Source of the DNA: an uncultured Opitutia bacterium
Lineage (GTDB): Bacteria > Verrucomicrobiota > Verrucomicrobiia > Opitutales > Opitutaceae
Assembly: GCA_903862955.1 (NCBI GenBank)
Contig: CAIPAH010000003.1
Span: 124,001-188,000 of the forward strand
Direction of reading: 5' to 3'
DNA: 64,000 nucleotides
In this document: piece after piece, positions 47,618 to 56,633 of the stretch
How positions within the stretch are numbered: the stretch's first letter is position 1
How the letters are laid out: the number at the start of each line of letters is the position of its first letter
Translations under genes and position numbers: made by a program
Notes under the pieces: generated by a model
Seen by the model: the letters and a program-made list of their open reading frames with translations, nothing else
The model's database searches: none
What the model was told of the DNA's origin: nothing

Positions 47618-48682
47618 TCACCAGTGCGCGTAGTCGCCCTTTTCCAGGCCTTTCGCGAACTCGACCAGGAGCTTCACGCAGCGTTCCACGTCCTCGAGGT
47701 CCACGACTTCGCTGGGGGTGTGCATGTAGCGGAGGGGGATGGACACCACGCCGGTGGCCACGCCGGCGCGGCCCATTTGGAGGGCGCGGGCGTCGGTGCC
47801 GGTCGGACGCGGGTCGGCGGCGATCTGGACGGGCATCTTGAGCTTTTTCGCGGCGGCCATGAGGCGCTGGAAGACCTTGGGATTCGCGTTGGCGCCGCGG
47901 CAAAGGATGGGGCCGCCGCCGAGTTTGGTTTCGCCGAATTTGCGGTTGTCGGAATCGGGGTGGTCAGTCGCGTGGTCCACGTCCACGGCGATGGCGATGT
48001 GCGGGTTCACCAGGTAGGCTGCGGTGGTGGCGCCGCGGACGCCGATTTCCTCCTGCGACGTGGCGACGCTGACGACCTTGGCGGCAAGTTTCTTCTCCTT
48101 GGCGAGGCGGATGAGAACCTCGCCGACGATGTAAGCGCCGACTTTGTTGTCGAAGGCGCGGGCGGCGCCGATGCTGCCGTTGAAGAGCTCGAACTCGTGG
48201 TCGTAGGTCGCGGCGTCGCCAATGGCGATGCGCTCCAGGGCCTCCTTCTTGGATTTGGCGCCGATATCGATCCAGATCTCGTGGATCTCCGGGACCTTCT
48301 TGCGATCGGCGTCATCCATCAGATGGACAGCTCGCTTGCCGGTGACGCCTTTGACGGGGCCGCGGGCGCTCTGGATGATGACCCGGCGCCCGGAAATCAC
48401 GGTGCGGTCATGTCCGCCGATGGTGTCAAAATAGATGAAGCCGTCCTTGTTGACGTAGGTGATGATGAGGCCGAGTTCGTCCATGTGGCCGGCGAGCATG
48501 AACACGGGGTCACCGGACGGGTTGAGCGTGGCGATCCGGTTGCCGAGGGCGTCCTTGGCGTAGGCGTCGGCCGCGGGCTGGACGTGCCGGTCGAAAACGG
48601 CCTGCGCCTCGGACTCGTAGCCGGAAGGCGAGCGGGCGTGGAGCAGTTCGGTGAGGAAAACGGGGGCTTGATAGTCGGGCAT
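47618..48682 (-). CDS. M42 family metallopeptidase (glutamyl/TET aminopeptidase type)
   Basis: A 354-aa cytoplasmic peptidase of the M42 family. The dinuclear metal ligands and catalytic residues can be placed: His in LAGHMDELGLIITYV, Asp in RAFDNKVGAYIV, Glu-Glu in ATSQEEIGVRGATTAA, Asp in AIAVDVDHATD and His in RYMHTPSEVVDLEDVE. Such enzymes form large tetrahedral particles and trim peptides. The ATG at 48682 (MPDYQAP) is chosen over an ATG six codons earlier. Divergent from hisA. Confidence 0.94.
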   Translation of the reverse strand: MPDYQAPVFLTELLHARSPSGYESEAQAVFDRHVQPAADAYAKDALGNRIATLNPSGDPVFMLAGHMDELGLIITYVNKDGFIYFDTIGGHDRTVISGRRVIIQSARGPVKGVTGKRAVHLMDDADRKKVPEIHEIWIDIGAKSKKEALERIAIGDAATYDHEFELFNGSIGAARAFDNKVGAYIVGEVLIRLAKEKKLAAKVVSVATSQEEIGVRGATTAAYLVNPHIAIAVDVDHATDHPDSDNRKFGETKLGGGPILCRGANANPKVFQRLMAAAKKLKMPVQIAADPRPTGTDARALQMGRAGVATGVVSIPLRYMHTPSEVVDLEDVERCVKLLVEFAKGLEKGDYAHW

Positions 48683-48713
48683 GGATCGACGTTCGCCCAA
48701 TGGGGCCGGACCC

Positions 48714-48736
48714 GCAAAGAAAAATTTCTTCTTTGC
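48714..48736. repeat. Inverted repeat in the M42 peptidase/hisA spacer
   Basis: GCAAAGAA and TTCTTTGC flank a short AT-rich centre between divergent genes. The AT-rich centre could also serve as promoter. A role as operator or repeat unit cannot be told apart. Confidence 0.4.
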
Positions 48737-48771
48737 CTCTTGGCGGCTTTGCGTGAGTCCTTGGGCGCTTC

Positions 48772-49500
48772 ATGACGATCTATCCCGCCATCGACATCAA
48801 GGGCGGCCGCGCCGTGCGGCTGACTCAAGGTCGCGCCGACCAGGAGACGGTCTACGCGGAAAACCCGGCGGACGTGGCCGCGCAGTTCAAGGCCGCCGGT
48901 AGCGCCTGGGTGCACGTGGTGGACCTTGACGGAGCCTTCGCCGGCGAACCGCAAAATCTCTCGGTGGTCCAGGCGATCGCCGCACTGGGCATGAAAGTGC
49001 AGCTGGGCGGCGGTCTGCGGACGCGGGCCGCGGTGGAGCGGGCGCTGGGCTTTGGCGTCACCCGCGTCGTCATTGGCACGCGCGCGGCGGAGAGTGAAAC
49101 CTTTGTCGGCGAGTTGGTGCAGGCGTTCGGCGAAAAGGTCGCCGTCGGCATCGACGCCAAGAACGGCCAGGTGGCAGTCAAGGGCTGGGTGGCCACGGCG
49201 GGCATGAGCGCGCTCGCACTAGCGGCGCGGATGGACACGCTGGGCGTGCGGACGCTGATCCACACCGACATTGGCACGGATGGCATGCTGACGGGGCCGA
49301 ATTACCCGGCGCAGGAGGCCATGCTGAACGCCGGCAAGTTCAACGTGATCGCCAGCGGCGGCGTCAGCCGCCGGGAGGACGTCATCGAATTGGCGAAGCT
49401 GGCGCAGCGTCACAGCCGCTTGGACGGCGTAATCGTGGGCAAGGCGCTTTACGAGGGCCGCGTGAAACTGACCGACCTGCTGACGATTGCGAAGGGCTGA
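48772..49500 (+). CDS. hisA: Phosphoribosylformimino-AICAR isomerase, histidine biosynthesis
   Basis: A 242-aa TIM-barrel enzyme that catalyses the Amadori rearrangement of ProFAR to PRFAR in histidine synthesis. Motifs are YPAIDIKGGRAVRLTQG with the first catalytic Asp, VVDLDGAFAG, VQLGGGLRT, RVVIGTRAAE, the second catalytic Asp in IHTDIGTDGMLTGPN, and VIASGGVSRREDV. Length is typical. It stands alone here, without other his genes. A terminator-like stem follows at 49538. Confidence 0.96.
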   Translation: MTIYPAIDIKGGRAVRLTQGRADQETVYAENPADVAAQFKAAGSAWVHVVDLDGAFAGEPQNLSVVQAIAALGMKVQLGGGLRTRAAVERALGFGVTRVVIGTRAAESETFVGELVQAFGEKVAVGIDAKNGQVAVKGWVATAGMSALALAARMDTLGVRTLIHTDIGTDGMLTGPNYPAQEAMLNAGKFNVIASGGVSRREDVIELAKLAQRHSRLDGVIVGKALYEGRVKLTDLLTIAKG

Positions 49501-49506
49501 CGTAGG

Positions 49507-49557
49507 AGCGCCGTCTTGCGGCGCCCTCTGAAGGACAACGGGCCTCCCGCCCGTTTT
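49507..49557 (+). terminator. Double hairpin/terminator after hisA
   Basis: A GCGCCG-TCTTG-CGGCGC hairpin (around 49508-49524) is followed by ACGGGC-CTCCC-GCCCGT with TTTT (49538-49557). The latter looks like an intrinsic terminator; both lie in a patch of palindromic repeats before the convergent methyltransferase. Confidence 0.6.
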
Positions 49558-49563
49558 CAGAAA

Positions 49564-50349
49564 TCACGGACCGGGAGGTCCGTGCACCTTCGGCACAAAA
49601 AGCAGATCGTGTCCGATGACGGCGTGGGTGCTGCCGGAATCCGTGCCGATGACGGAGTGCTCGTAGCCCAGTGGCGCGAGCAAATCGAACACACCTTGCG
49701 CCTCGGGTTCGCTATGGAAGGCGATAATCAGGATGGGCCGGCGGGCGGTGATGGTGTGGCGCGCCCCGGCAAGGGCGCGATGCGCGTGGCCCTCGACGTC
49801 CACCTTGATGAAGTCGGGTGACCGGAGCTGGCCGGTCGCAACCAGTTCATCGAGCACCACGGTGCGCACGCTGACGGGCTGGGTGGCAGAGCCGCCGGTT
49901 TCACTTTCGTAGGCCAGATGCGTGGTGGTGCTGCGCAAGTCGCCATACGTCAGCAGTTCGGCGGTGCCGGACCGGTCGGAAACGGCGGCCGCGAAGGTTT
50001 TCAACGTTGCAAGGCCGTTCATCCGGCGATGCCGCTCCAGGCGGGCGTAGCTCACGGGGTTGGGTTCAAAGGCAGCCACCTCGCCGGTGGACCCCACATG
50101 GCGCGCAAGCCCCACGCTGTAGATGCCGAAATGAGCGCCCAGATCCCAGCAGCTCCAGCCCTCGATGTCGCCGAAACGGGCCAGGGTCTCGTGCATGGCG
50201 GACTCCTGCGTGCCCCGCCAGTAGGAGCTCCACGGGTAGAGCGTCCAGCGGGCGCCGGCGGCGACGCCGGAACGCACGCGGACGGGCCAGTATTGCAGGC
50301 GGGTGAAAGCGAGGAAGCGGTCGAGAAAGCGGATCAGGACCAGCCTCAT
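49564..50349 (-). CDS. FkbM family methyltransferase
   Basis: A 261-aa SAM-dependent methyltransferase. The Rossmann motif I is WDLGAHFGIYSVGLARHVG, followed by FEPNPVSYARLERHRRMNG (motif II, FEP) and FIKVDVEGHAHRALAGA (the FkbM signature). Such enzymes O-methylate sugars or related small groups, and members are common in polysaccharide clusters, so it may methylate the exopolysaccharide here. It overlaps the stop of the flavoprotein gene (ATGA), so it belongs to the same transcript. Its last five residues and stop (HGPPGP) come from a palindrome CACGGACC/GGTCCGTG at 49565-49584. It is the last gene of the polysaccharide operon. Confidence 0.9.
   Translation of the reverse strand: MRLVLIRFLDRFLAFTRLQYWPVRVRSGVAAGARWTLYPWSSYWRGTQESAMHETLARFGDIEGWSCWDLGAHFGIYSVGLARHVGSTGEVAAFEPNPVSYARLERHRRMNGLATLKTFAAAVSDRSGTAELLTYGDLRSTTTHLAYESETGGSATQPVSVRTVVLDELVATGQLRSPDFIKVDVEGHAHRALAGARHTITARRPILIIAFHSEPEAQGVFDLLAPLGYEHSVIGTDSGSTHAVIGHDLLFVPKVHGPPGP
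49565..49584. repeat. Palindrome forming the 3' end of the FkbM gene
   Basis: CACGGACC (49565-49572) and GGTCCGTG (49577-49584) form a perfect inverted repeat. On the minus strand it encodes the last residues and the TGA stop of the methyltransferase. Confidence 0.55.
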
Positions 50350-51734
50350 CGCGCCCCGATCTTATCCGCAATTTCCTCGAGCGGATACGTGATGATCTCC
50401 GCGAGCGTGGGGTGATACCACGGGGCGCGGAGCAGATCGAAGACCGTCGCCCGCATGGCGAGCGGGCCGCTGAAGGCGTGGATGAGTTCGCCCGCATCCT
50501 TGCCGACGATCTCCGCGCCCAGGATCCGGCCGCGTTTCGGCTCGGCGATGACCTTCACGTAGCCGTAGTTGGCGTCCATCAGGATGGATTTGCCGTGGTC
50601 GTTGAAGGGATAGCTGGCCAAGAGGAACGGCGTGCCGGCCTCAGACAGCTCGCGCTCCAACCGGCCGATGGTGGCGAGTTGGGGATCGGTGAAGACGACA
50701 TTCAGCAGCAAGCCGGGGTCGATGGGCTTGAGTCGTTTCACGCCGGCGGCGTGACGGGCGGCGAGTTCACCCTGCTGGATGGCGAGGTGAACGATCTCGT
50801 GAGGGCCGGAGCAATCACCGGCTGCGTAGATGTGCGGGACGCTCGTCTGCTGCCAGCGGTTGATGATGATCTGGCCGTCCGGGCGCGTCCGCACGCCGGC
50901 GGCGGCGAGGTTGAGCGGAGCGGTATTGGGTTCGCGACCGAGGGCGTTGAAGAGGTGCGCGGCGCGGCGGGTCACGCGGCGACCGTCATGGATGAAGGTC
51001 ACGGCGGTACCGCGACGGTCCTGGGTGATGCCCTCGACCTGCGTGCCGGCGAAGAGCTCGATGCCCTCGTCCACGAAGGCCTGCTGCACGACCGTGGACG
51101 CCTCGGACGAGTGGTCGCGCAGGATGTTGCGGCTACGTTGGATCAGCGTGACGCGCGTGCCGATCCGGGCGAGGAACTGGGCCAGCTCGCAGGCGACGAT
51201 GCCGCCGCCGAGCACGATCACGCTCTTCGGGATGAAATCGAGGTCGAGGACTTCGTCGCTGGTCCAAAACTTGGACCCGGCGAGTCCGGGGACGGGTGGG
51301 ACGCTCACTTTGGAACCCGTGCCGATGAGGATGTGCTTCGCGCGGATCTTCATGCCGTTGGAAAGCAGCAGGGTCCGGGCATCAAGGAAGCGCGCATGGG
51401 CGCGGATCAGGTCAAACTTGCCCTGCTTGAGCTGCTGCACGCGCGAGTCGGCGAATTCCGCGATGATCCGTTTTTTGCGCGCGTGAATGGCGCGCAAGTC
51501 GGCGCGCCCCGGCGGGATCTTCAGGCCGAAGGTCTTGGCCTTTCCGGCGAGGTGCAGCACCTCGGCGATGTAGAGCAGGGTCTTCGACGGCATGCAGCCC
51601 CGTAGGATGCAGAGCCCGCCAAGCTCCCGCGCGCCATCGACGATCGCAGTGCGCAGTCCCAAGGACGCGGCCACGCGTGCGGCGTTGAAACCGGCGCTGC
51701 CGCCACCGATGGCGAGGAAATCGTAGGTCTTCAT
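50346..51734 (-). CDS. FAD-dependent pyridine nucleotide-disulfide oxidoreductase (mercuric reductase/Lpd-like)
   Basis: A 462-aa flavoprotein disulfide reductase. It has the FAD loop FLAIGGGSAGFNAARVAASLG, the redox pair GGLCILRGCMPSKTLLY (Cys-x4-Cys), the NAD(P) loop VIVLGGGIVACELAQFLARIG, second FAD motif YAAGDCSG and a C-terminal WYHPTLAEI with the catalytic-site His. The substrate is unknown: it resembles dihydrolipoamide dehydrogenase and the mercuric reductase core but has no N-terminal HMA domain. Its place inside the polysaccharide operon, 16 bases after the sugar-phosphate transferase gene and overlapping the FkbM gene, is unexpected for a redox enzyme. It is distinct from the canonical lpdA at 22.3 kb. 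Confidence 0.9.
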   Translation of the reverse strand: MKTYDFLAIGGGSAGFNAARVAASLGLRTAIVDGARELGGLCILRGCMPSKTLLYIAEVLHLAGKAKTFGLKIPPGRADLRAIHARKKRIIAEFADSRVQQLKQGKFDLIRAHARFLDARTLLLSNGMKIRAKHILIGTGSKVSVPPVPGLAGSKFWTSDEVLDLDFIPKSVIVLGGGIVACELAQFLARIGTRVTLIQRSRNILRDHSSEASTVVQQAFVDEGIELFAGTQVEGITQDRRGTAVTFIHDGRRVTRRAAHLFNALGREPNTAPLNLAAAGVRTRPDGQIIINRWQQTSVPHIYAAGDCSGPHEIVHLAIQQGELAARHAAGVKRLKPIDPGLLLNVVFTDPQLATIGRLERELSEAGTPFLLASYPFNDHGKSILMDANYGYVKVIAEPKRGRILGAEIVGKDAGELIHAFSGPLAMRATVFDLLRAPWYHPTLAEIITYPLEEIADKIGAR

Positions 51735-51750
51735 TCGAATCGATGAAGCC

Positions 51751-53127
51751 TCACCGGCCCTTGCCGAAGAGCATCACGTGGATCGTTTTCAGCACGATGG
51801 AGGCGTCGAGGGTGAATGAGAAATGCCGGATGTAGTAGAGGTCGTATTCGAGTTTCCGGACGGTGTCCTCGAGATTGGCGCCGTAGGGATAGTTGACCTG
51901 CGCCCACCCCGTGATGCCCGGGCGCACGAGGTGGCGGAAATAGTAGCAGGGAATTTCGCGCTCGTAGTCGGCGACGAGTTTGTCCCACTCGGCGCGGGGA
52001 CCGATCAGGCTCATGTCGCCCCGCAGGACGTTCCACAGCTGGGGCAGTTCGTCGAGCCGGCTGCCGCGGAGAAAGCGGCCGACACGCGTGATGCGCGCGT
52101 CGCCGGGCTGGGTGTAGCGCTCGCCCTCGACGACGGTGGCCCGCATGGTCCGGAGCTTGTGGATCTGGAACGGCAGATGATTTTTGCCGATCCGGGTTTG
52201 GGAAAAGAAGCACGGCCCGCGGTCTTCGGCCCAGACGGCCAGCGCACTGAGCGCGATCAATGGTGAAGCGAGGATCAAACCGACCGTGGCAAACGCCACG
52301 TCACCGATACGCTTGAGGCGCTCGAAGACCGGTTCCCGGGCGATCTGGAATCCCTCCTGGAACAGCCAGGTTTGGTTGAGGCGGTAGATGGGGATCTTGC
52401 GCCAGTAGATCTGGTGGAACAGCTCGAGTGTGTAGGTCGGCAGGCCCTGGAAGTAGAGCTGGACGAGCTTTTGCGCGATGTCGGGCTGCAACTCGCGGTT
52501 GGATTCGCGCAGGATCAGGGCCTCGACGGTCAGCCGCCCGTTCTGGATATCGTCGAGGACTTCGGTGAATGGCCGCAGGCGGTCGTCCCGATTGAGTCCG
52601 AACGGCACGGCTGAGTCCTCGCTGACCACCGAGAACACAATGCGCTGGCGCGCCCCGACCTTTTCGCATTCCGCGCGAAACGCGTGACAGCTGGCCCAAT
52701 CGCCCAGGAAAACGAGGCAGCGTCCGCCGCTGGCATTGGCGGCGCGTTGGAAAATGATCCGCCGGTAACTGAGCGTGATGGGAATCAGCGCCAGGTAGGT
52801 GAAGGCGATGACGCCGCGGCTGCTCTGGAGTTCGTCGCGGCCCGGGATCTTCACCACGAACGTCATCAACAGCGTGGCGAGCATGGCGCTGATCAGCGCG
52901 ATGGCGTGGAGACTCGTGTAGTCCAGGCTCATCATGTCCGTCCGCGCCCGATAGCCGTCGATCAGGTAGATGGCGAAGACGAGGGCGACAAACGGGCCCA
53001 CCAGCGGCCACACGATCCAATGCGCCCCGACCACGCCCCACGAGAGCCGCAGCACGTTGAAAACCAGCAACAGGAAACCCAGGTCCAGCGCGAGCAGGGC
53101 CAGGCGGGTTTTCTTGATGTGGTGCAT
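51751..53127 (-). CDS. Initiating polyprenyl-phosphate sugar-phosphate transferase (WbaP/WcaJ type)
   Basis: A 458-aa polytopic enzyme that loads the first sugar-1-phosphate onto undecaprenyl phosphate, the committed step of exopolysaccharide/O-antigen assembly. The N-terminal half has four membrane helices and a CoA-binding-like domain (GGRCLVFLGDWASCHAFRAE); the C-terminal catalytic part starts at VFERLKRIGDVAFATVGLILASPL and has FSQTRIGKNHLPFQIHKLRTM, GRFLRGSRLDELPQLWNVLRGDMSLIGPRAE and RPGITGWAQVNYPYG. Motifs match PHPT sugar transferases of the WbaP family; which sugar is used cannot be read off. It heads the distal (FkbM side) part of the cluster. Confidence 0.95.
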   Translation of the reverse strand: MHHIKKTRLALLALDLGFLLLVFNVLRLSWGVVGAHWIVWPLVGPFVALVFAIYLIDGYRARTDMMSLDYTSLHAIALISAMLATLLMTFVVKIPGRDELQSSRGVIAFTYLALIPITLSYRRIIFQRAANASGGRCLVFLGDWASCHAFRAECEKVGARQRIVFSVVSEDSAVPFGLNRDDRLRPFTEVLDDIQNGRLTVEALILRESNRELQPDIAQKLVQLYFQGLPTYTLELFHQIYWRKIPIYRLNQTWLFQEGFQIAREPVFERLKRIGDVAFATVGLILASPLIALSALAVWAEDRGPCFFSQTRIGKNHLPFQIHKLRTMRATVVEGERYTQPGDARITRVGRFLRGSRLDELPQLWNVLRGDMSLIGPRAEWDKLVADYEREIPCYYFRHLVRPGITGWAQVNYPYGANLEDTVRKLEYDLYYIRHFSFTLDASIVLKTIHVMLFGKGR

Positions 53128-53181
53128 GGTGGTCAGGTCAGCTTGCGGGGCTCGGGCCCGGCGGCAAGTTCGGCGCGCACA

Positions 53182-54369
53182 TCACGCGGGCGACGTCAAA
53201 CGCTTCTCCCAAGCGCTGACCGCGCGGGAAAGGCCCGTTTCGTCGCGGTAGAACCGGGCGGCGGCTGCGCCTTGGCGTTGGCGCAGCTCCGGCGCGGCAC
53301 GCAATTCGCAGATGTAGCTGGCGAGGGCGTCCATGGCGTTGCGGTCAAACGCGCGGCCCAGGCCATGCGACTCGATGAGCCGCGCAATCTCGCAATCTGG
53401 TGGGCCAACGAATGCGACGGGCCGCCCGACAGCGGCGATGCCGTAGAGCTTGCTGGGGAAGACCAGCGCTTCGCAACCGGGGAGCAGCGTGACGAGGTGA
53501 AGATCGCCGAGCGCAAGCGTGCGCGCGAGGTCGGCCCGGGGTTGGGCGGGGCGGAAATGGACGTGCGTGAGTCCGCGCTGTGACGCGATTGACTGAATGT
53601 GGGCGTGCTGGGCGCCGCTCCCAATGAAAACGAAGGCGATGTCCGGGTCGCCACGCAGCTGTGTGGCCGCTTCCAGGATGGGCTCAAGGTCATGCACGCG
53701 GCCGAGGTTTCCCGAGTAGGCGACGACGAACTTGCCCTCGAGCCCCCACGCCTTGCGGAGGCCATTCGCTGCGTCGAAAGGCTGCACGTCCAAGCCGGCG
53801 GGAGCCCAGTTCGGCGACACGGTGATCTTGTCCGGGGCCACGCCTGTGCCTGCGACGAGCGCGGCCATGTCGGAACCCAGCACGACGCAGCCGTCCGACC
53901 GCCGCCAGGAGAGATTGCGCAGCGGGGTGAACAACTGAAGCCAGGCGTGGCCGCCGATGTGCGCGGCGATTTCGGGATAAACATCCTGGACCCAATGAAA
54001 AATCCGCGCGCCGCAAAACCGCGCGGCGAGCCAGGCGCCAATGCCCAGCAGCGGTGGATCAGTGAGTGCCACGACAGCATCACCGCGCTGGGCGGTGAAG
54101 AGCAGTGTTCCCAACACGCGCACGTAAAACGTGAGGAAATCCACGGCTTTGCCCGGCAGCCCCAGCCGATGCCAGCGCGTGCCCGCCACCCGCCGGATCG
54201 TCACGCCGCGGTGAACCTCCCGGGTGGGAAGCGCCGATCCAGCAGGGCGGCTCGTGAGGATGGTCACGGTGTGACCCAACGCCGCGAGCGCCTCCGCGAG
54301 ATCCACGAGCAACTGGGACGTGGCATTCTCTTCGGGCCAGTAGAACCGGTTGACGAAAATGAGACGCAT
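53182..54369 (-). CDS. Glycosyltransferase family 4 (WbuB-like)
   Basis: A 395-aa GT-B enzyme. The start RLIFVNRFYWPEENATSQLLVDLAEALAALGH and the block VALTDPPLLGIGAWLAARFCGARIFHWVQDVYPE are typical of WbuB-like enzymes; the donor half has KFVVAYSGNLGRVHDLE, FIGSGAQ, LVTLLPGCEALVFPSKLYGIAAVGRPVAFVG. The WbuB group lacks the classic E-x7-E and uses this LVFPSKLYG variant. It adds a sugar to the lipid-linked repeat at the cytoplasmic face. It begins five bases upstream of the next gene's coding end, within the same operon. Confidence 0.92.
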   Translation of the reverse strand: MRLIFVNRFYWPEENATSQLLVDLAEALAALGHTVTILTSRPAGSALPTREVHRGVTIRRVAGTRWHRLGLPGKAVDFLTFYVRVLGTLLFTAQRGDAVVALTDPPLLGIGAWLAARFCGARIFHWVQDVYPEIAAHIGGHAWLQLFTPLRNLSWRRSDGCVVLGSDMAALVAGTGVAPDKITVSPNWAPAGLDVQPFDAANGLRKAWGLEGKFVVAYSGNLGRVHDLEPILEAATQLRGDPDIAFVFIGSGAQHAHIQSIASQRGLTHVHFRPAQPRADLARTLALGDLHLVTLLPGCEALVFPSKLYGIAAVGRPVAFVGPPDCEIARLIESHGLGRAFDRNAMDALASYICELRAAPELRQRQGAAAARFYRDETGLSRAVSAWEKRLTSPA

Positions 54370-54374
54370 GGCTT

Positions 54375-55181
54375 TCAGGTGGCGGCCCGGCGCAGGACGC
54401 GAAGTTCCTCGACCGCGAATCGCTCATACTGGGCCAGCAGCTGGCAATACCGCAGTCCGGGACGACCATCGAGAAACCCGCCGCGCAGCACGTATTGATA
54501 CAGGAACCGCAGGCTGGGGCGGCAGGGCAGCGAGTAGCTCAGGCGCTTCAATGCCCGTCGCCGGCGCAGTGCATTGGTGTTGAAGAAATCCGACCACGGC
54601 ACGCTCCCGCCGGCCTGGAGGTGAGCGGCGGCCTCCGCGCGGGCGTAGCGCCGGTGCTTGGCCAGCCACGCCGCTTCGCCGCCGGCGGTAAGATCATGTA
54701 AGTAATTCGCCGTCAGGCGATCGAGCGTCATGCGGGGTGATTCGCGCTGACCGTGTCCGACCTGGATGAATTCGAACTGGGGCGCCCGCACGAATCTCGC
54801 CTGATAGGCCGGGAAGTCCGTGCAGTGGGGAATCCAGCGACCTTGGAACATCATGCGCGGTGCGACGAGGAAGCCATCGACGGTGGCGTCGACATGGGCG
54901 CGGCAGTCGGCGGCGAGTTCGGCGGTGAATTCCTCGTCGGCATCAAGATGAAAAACCCACGGGTGGCGGAACGGAATTTCACGCTGGGCGTAGTTGCGCT
55001 GGCCCGCGAAATCATCGAAGGCGCGCGCGAAGACCCGGGCACCGGCCGCGCGGGCGAGCTCCACGGTCCGGTCGGTCGAGCCGGAATCCAGCACGACGAT
55101 GTCGTTGCAGCCCTGCACCGAGGCGAGGCAGCGCGGGAGGGATTGCTCCTCGTTGAGGGTCAGGATGAGGACGGAAAACAT
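54375..55181 (-). CDS. Glycosyltransferase family 2 (WaaE/KdtX-like)
   Basis: A 268-aa GT-A enzyme. The N-terminal SVLILTLNEEQSLPRCLASVQ, LDSGSTDRTVELARAAG, FAGQRNYA and the metal-binding DxD in HLDADEEFTAELA are characteristic; the region YAVR... and the later helical part resemble WaaE-type glycosyltransferases that extend LPS core or repeat units. No membrane segment is visible, so it is peripheral. It sits between the WbuB-like gene (5 bases away) and the ligase/polymerase gene (3 bases away), so it is part of one transcript. Confidence 0.92.
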   Translation of the reverse strand: MFSVLILTLNEEQSLPRCLASVQGCNDIVVLDSGSTDRTVELARAAGARVFARAFDDFAGQRNYAQREIPFRHPWVFHLDADEEFTAELAADCRAHVDATVDGFLVAPRMMFQGRWIPHCTDFPAYQARFVRAPQFEFIQVGHGQRESPRMTLDRLTANYLHDLTAGGEAAWLAKHRRYARAEAAAHLQAGGSVPWSDFFNTNALRRRRALKRLSYSLPCRPSLRFLYQYVLRGGFLDGRPGLRYCQLLAQYERFAVEELRVLRRAAT

Positions 55182-55184
55182 GCG

Positions 55185-56633
55185 TCAGCCCCGCGTCCGG
55201 GAGCGGGAACTCAACCTGACATACTGGATCGCGCTGAAAAAGCAGGTCCAGAAGGCGATGGCCACCGCGGGATTGCCGAAGGGAAATTCGACGGCCGCAT
55301 AGAGCGTGATCAACCCGCAACCCCCCAGCAGGTAGGCGGGCAGCGGCCCGGCGTGACGCAAGGCCTGCGAACCCAACAAGGGCCACGCGACGCAGAGGAT
55401 GAGCAGCAGCGTGCCGATGCTGCCGACCTCGGCCAGCGACTGCAGCCAATCGGAGTGAGCGTCCACGTAGCTGTGTTCATACTGCCGGTTGTCCTCGAGC
55501 GGACGCGGCCGTTGGAGCTGCAGCACCTGGCCGAAGCTGCCGAGACCCCAGCCAAAGGCCGGTTGCGCCGACGCGATGCGGCGCGTGTCGTCGTACAACG
55601 CGATCCGCTCGCCGAGCAGGCCGGCCCGCCATTGGGCGGAAGTGTCCTGCCAGCGTTCCCGGATGGTGGCGCGTCCGAGGACGATAGCGCCTCCGCCCGC
55701 CAGCACCGCAAACGCCAGCAGCGCGAGCAGCGGTCCGGCGGTGGATTGCCCGGCGGCCCGCCGGTTGCGACGGAGTTTCAGCAGGATTTGCGCGGCTCCG
55801 GTCGCCAGCAAAAGCATGACCAGCAGGGTGCCGGCGCGCGAACCCGCGATCAAGGGCGTGATGGCCATCAGGAGGAGGCCGAGCACGCCGAGCGGCAGGA
55901 GGGAGTAGGCCAGCTGAGCTTCAGCGTTGCGGCGGCGATAAAACATCAGCAGCCCGACACACGCGGCGAGCATCAGCACCACGAAAGCCGCCCAGTGGTT
56001 GGCGTAGACGAACGTGGCGAAGTAGCGGGCGTTGGGCGAAGGCACGAGGCCGAAGAACAGGCCGTCCGACCCCAATTTCTGGAAAGTGCCGAACACCGAG
56101 AGAATCACGGCGTTGCCCACGGCAAACCCGAGCAGTCCCCGCAGGACGCGCCGCCGGCGCACGGTCAGGAGCAGGTTAAAGGCCGACAGGTAAATGGCGT
56201 CGAAAAGCCAGAGATGCTCCAGTGACGTGTGGGCATTCGCGGTGCTGGGCAAAGCGGGATGCGCGGGACCGGAAAACGCCATCAGCGATTGGCCGGAAAA
56301 CGTCTGCTCGGAAAAGCTCGGGTTGAGGCAGCTGAGCAGCACCAGCAGGTTGAATCCCAGCCATGGCACGAGCCAGCGCAGCGGTTGCCGCACGCCCTCG
56401 CCCCGGTGCAGCCGGCCGCGAATCGCGGCGATCAGGACAAACGCGCCGAGGCTGCCCCAGGCGGCGATGAGCGTTCGCGCCCACGTTGCGCCGCCGCCAA
56501 ATGCCCAGGCTGCGCCCAGCAGGAGGAGGCCCACGTGGATGACGGCGACCCACTCAACCGGGCGAAGGCGATGGCCGGCATGCTTGCCGTGCGGCGGGGC
56601 GGCGGTGGGGTGGGAACTGGACGGGGGCGTCAC
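55185..56633 (-). CDS. O-antigen ligase/polymerase family membrane protein (Wzy_C type)
   Basis: A 482-aa protein with about eleven or twelve membrane helices. The large extracytoplasmic loop, with YDDTRRIASAQPAFGWGLGSFGQVLQL and YVDAHSDWLQSLAEVGSIGTLLLI (the H-x-D/S-x-W motif and nearby ALS), is the signature of the WaaL/Wzy_C superfamily; an arginine-bearing TPLIAGSRAGTLLVMLL precedes it. These enzymes join undecaprenyl-linked glycans to each other or to lipid A core. Whether it is the ligase or a polymerase cannot be decided; a second polymerase-like protein is encoded at 61777-63315. Overlaps the neighbouring glycosyltransferase by four bases. Confidence 0.9.
   Translation of the reverse strand: MTPPSSSHPTAAPPHGKHAGHRLRPVEWVAVIHVGLLLLGAAWAFGGGATWARTLIAAWGSLGAFVLIAAIRGRLHRGEGVRQPLRWLVPWLGFNLLVLLSCLNPSFSEQTFSGQSLMAFSGPAHPALPSTANAHTSLEHLWLFDAIYLSAFNLLLTVRRRRVLRGLLGFAVGNAVILSVFGTFQKLGSDGLFFGLVPSPNARYFATFVYANHWAAFVVLMLAACVGLLMFYRRRNAEAQLAYSLLPLGVLGLLLMAITPLIAGSRAGTLLVMLLLATGAAQILLKLRRNRRAAGQSTAGPLLALLAFAVLAGGGAIVLGRATIRERWQDTSAQWRAGLLGERIALYDDTRRIASAQPAFGWGLGSFGQVLQLQRPRPLEDNRQYEHSYVDAHSDWLQSLAEVGSIGTLLLILCVAWPLLGSQALRHAGPLPAYLLGGCGLITLYAAVEFPFGNPAVAIAFWTCFFSAIQYVRLSSRSRTRG

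Noticed and set aside
54753-56225. 490-codon plus-strand frame opposite the GT2 and ligase-type genes
   Set aside because: Shadow of real minus-strand genes; composition is Glu/Gln/Arg/Gly-biased with no domain.
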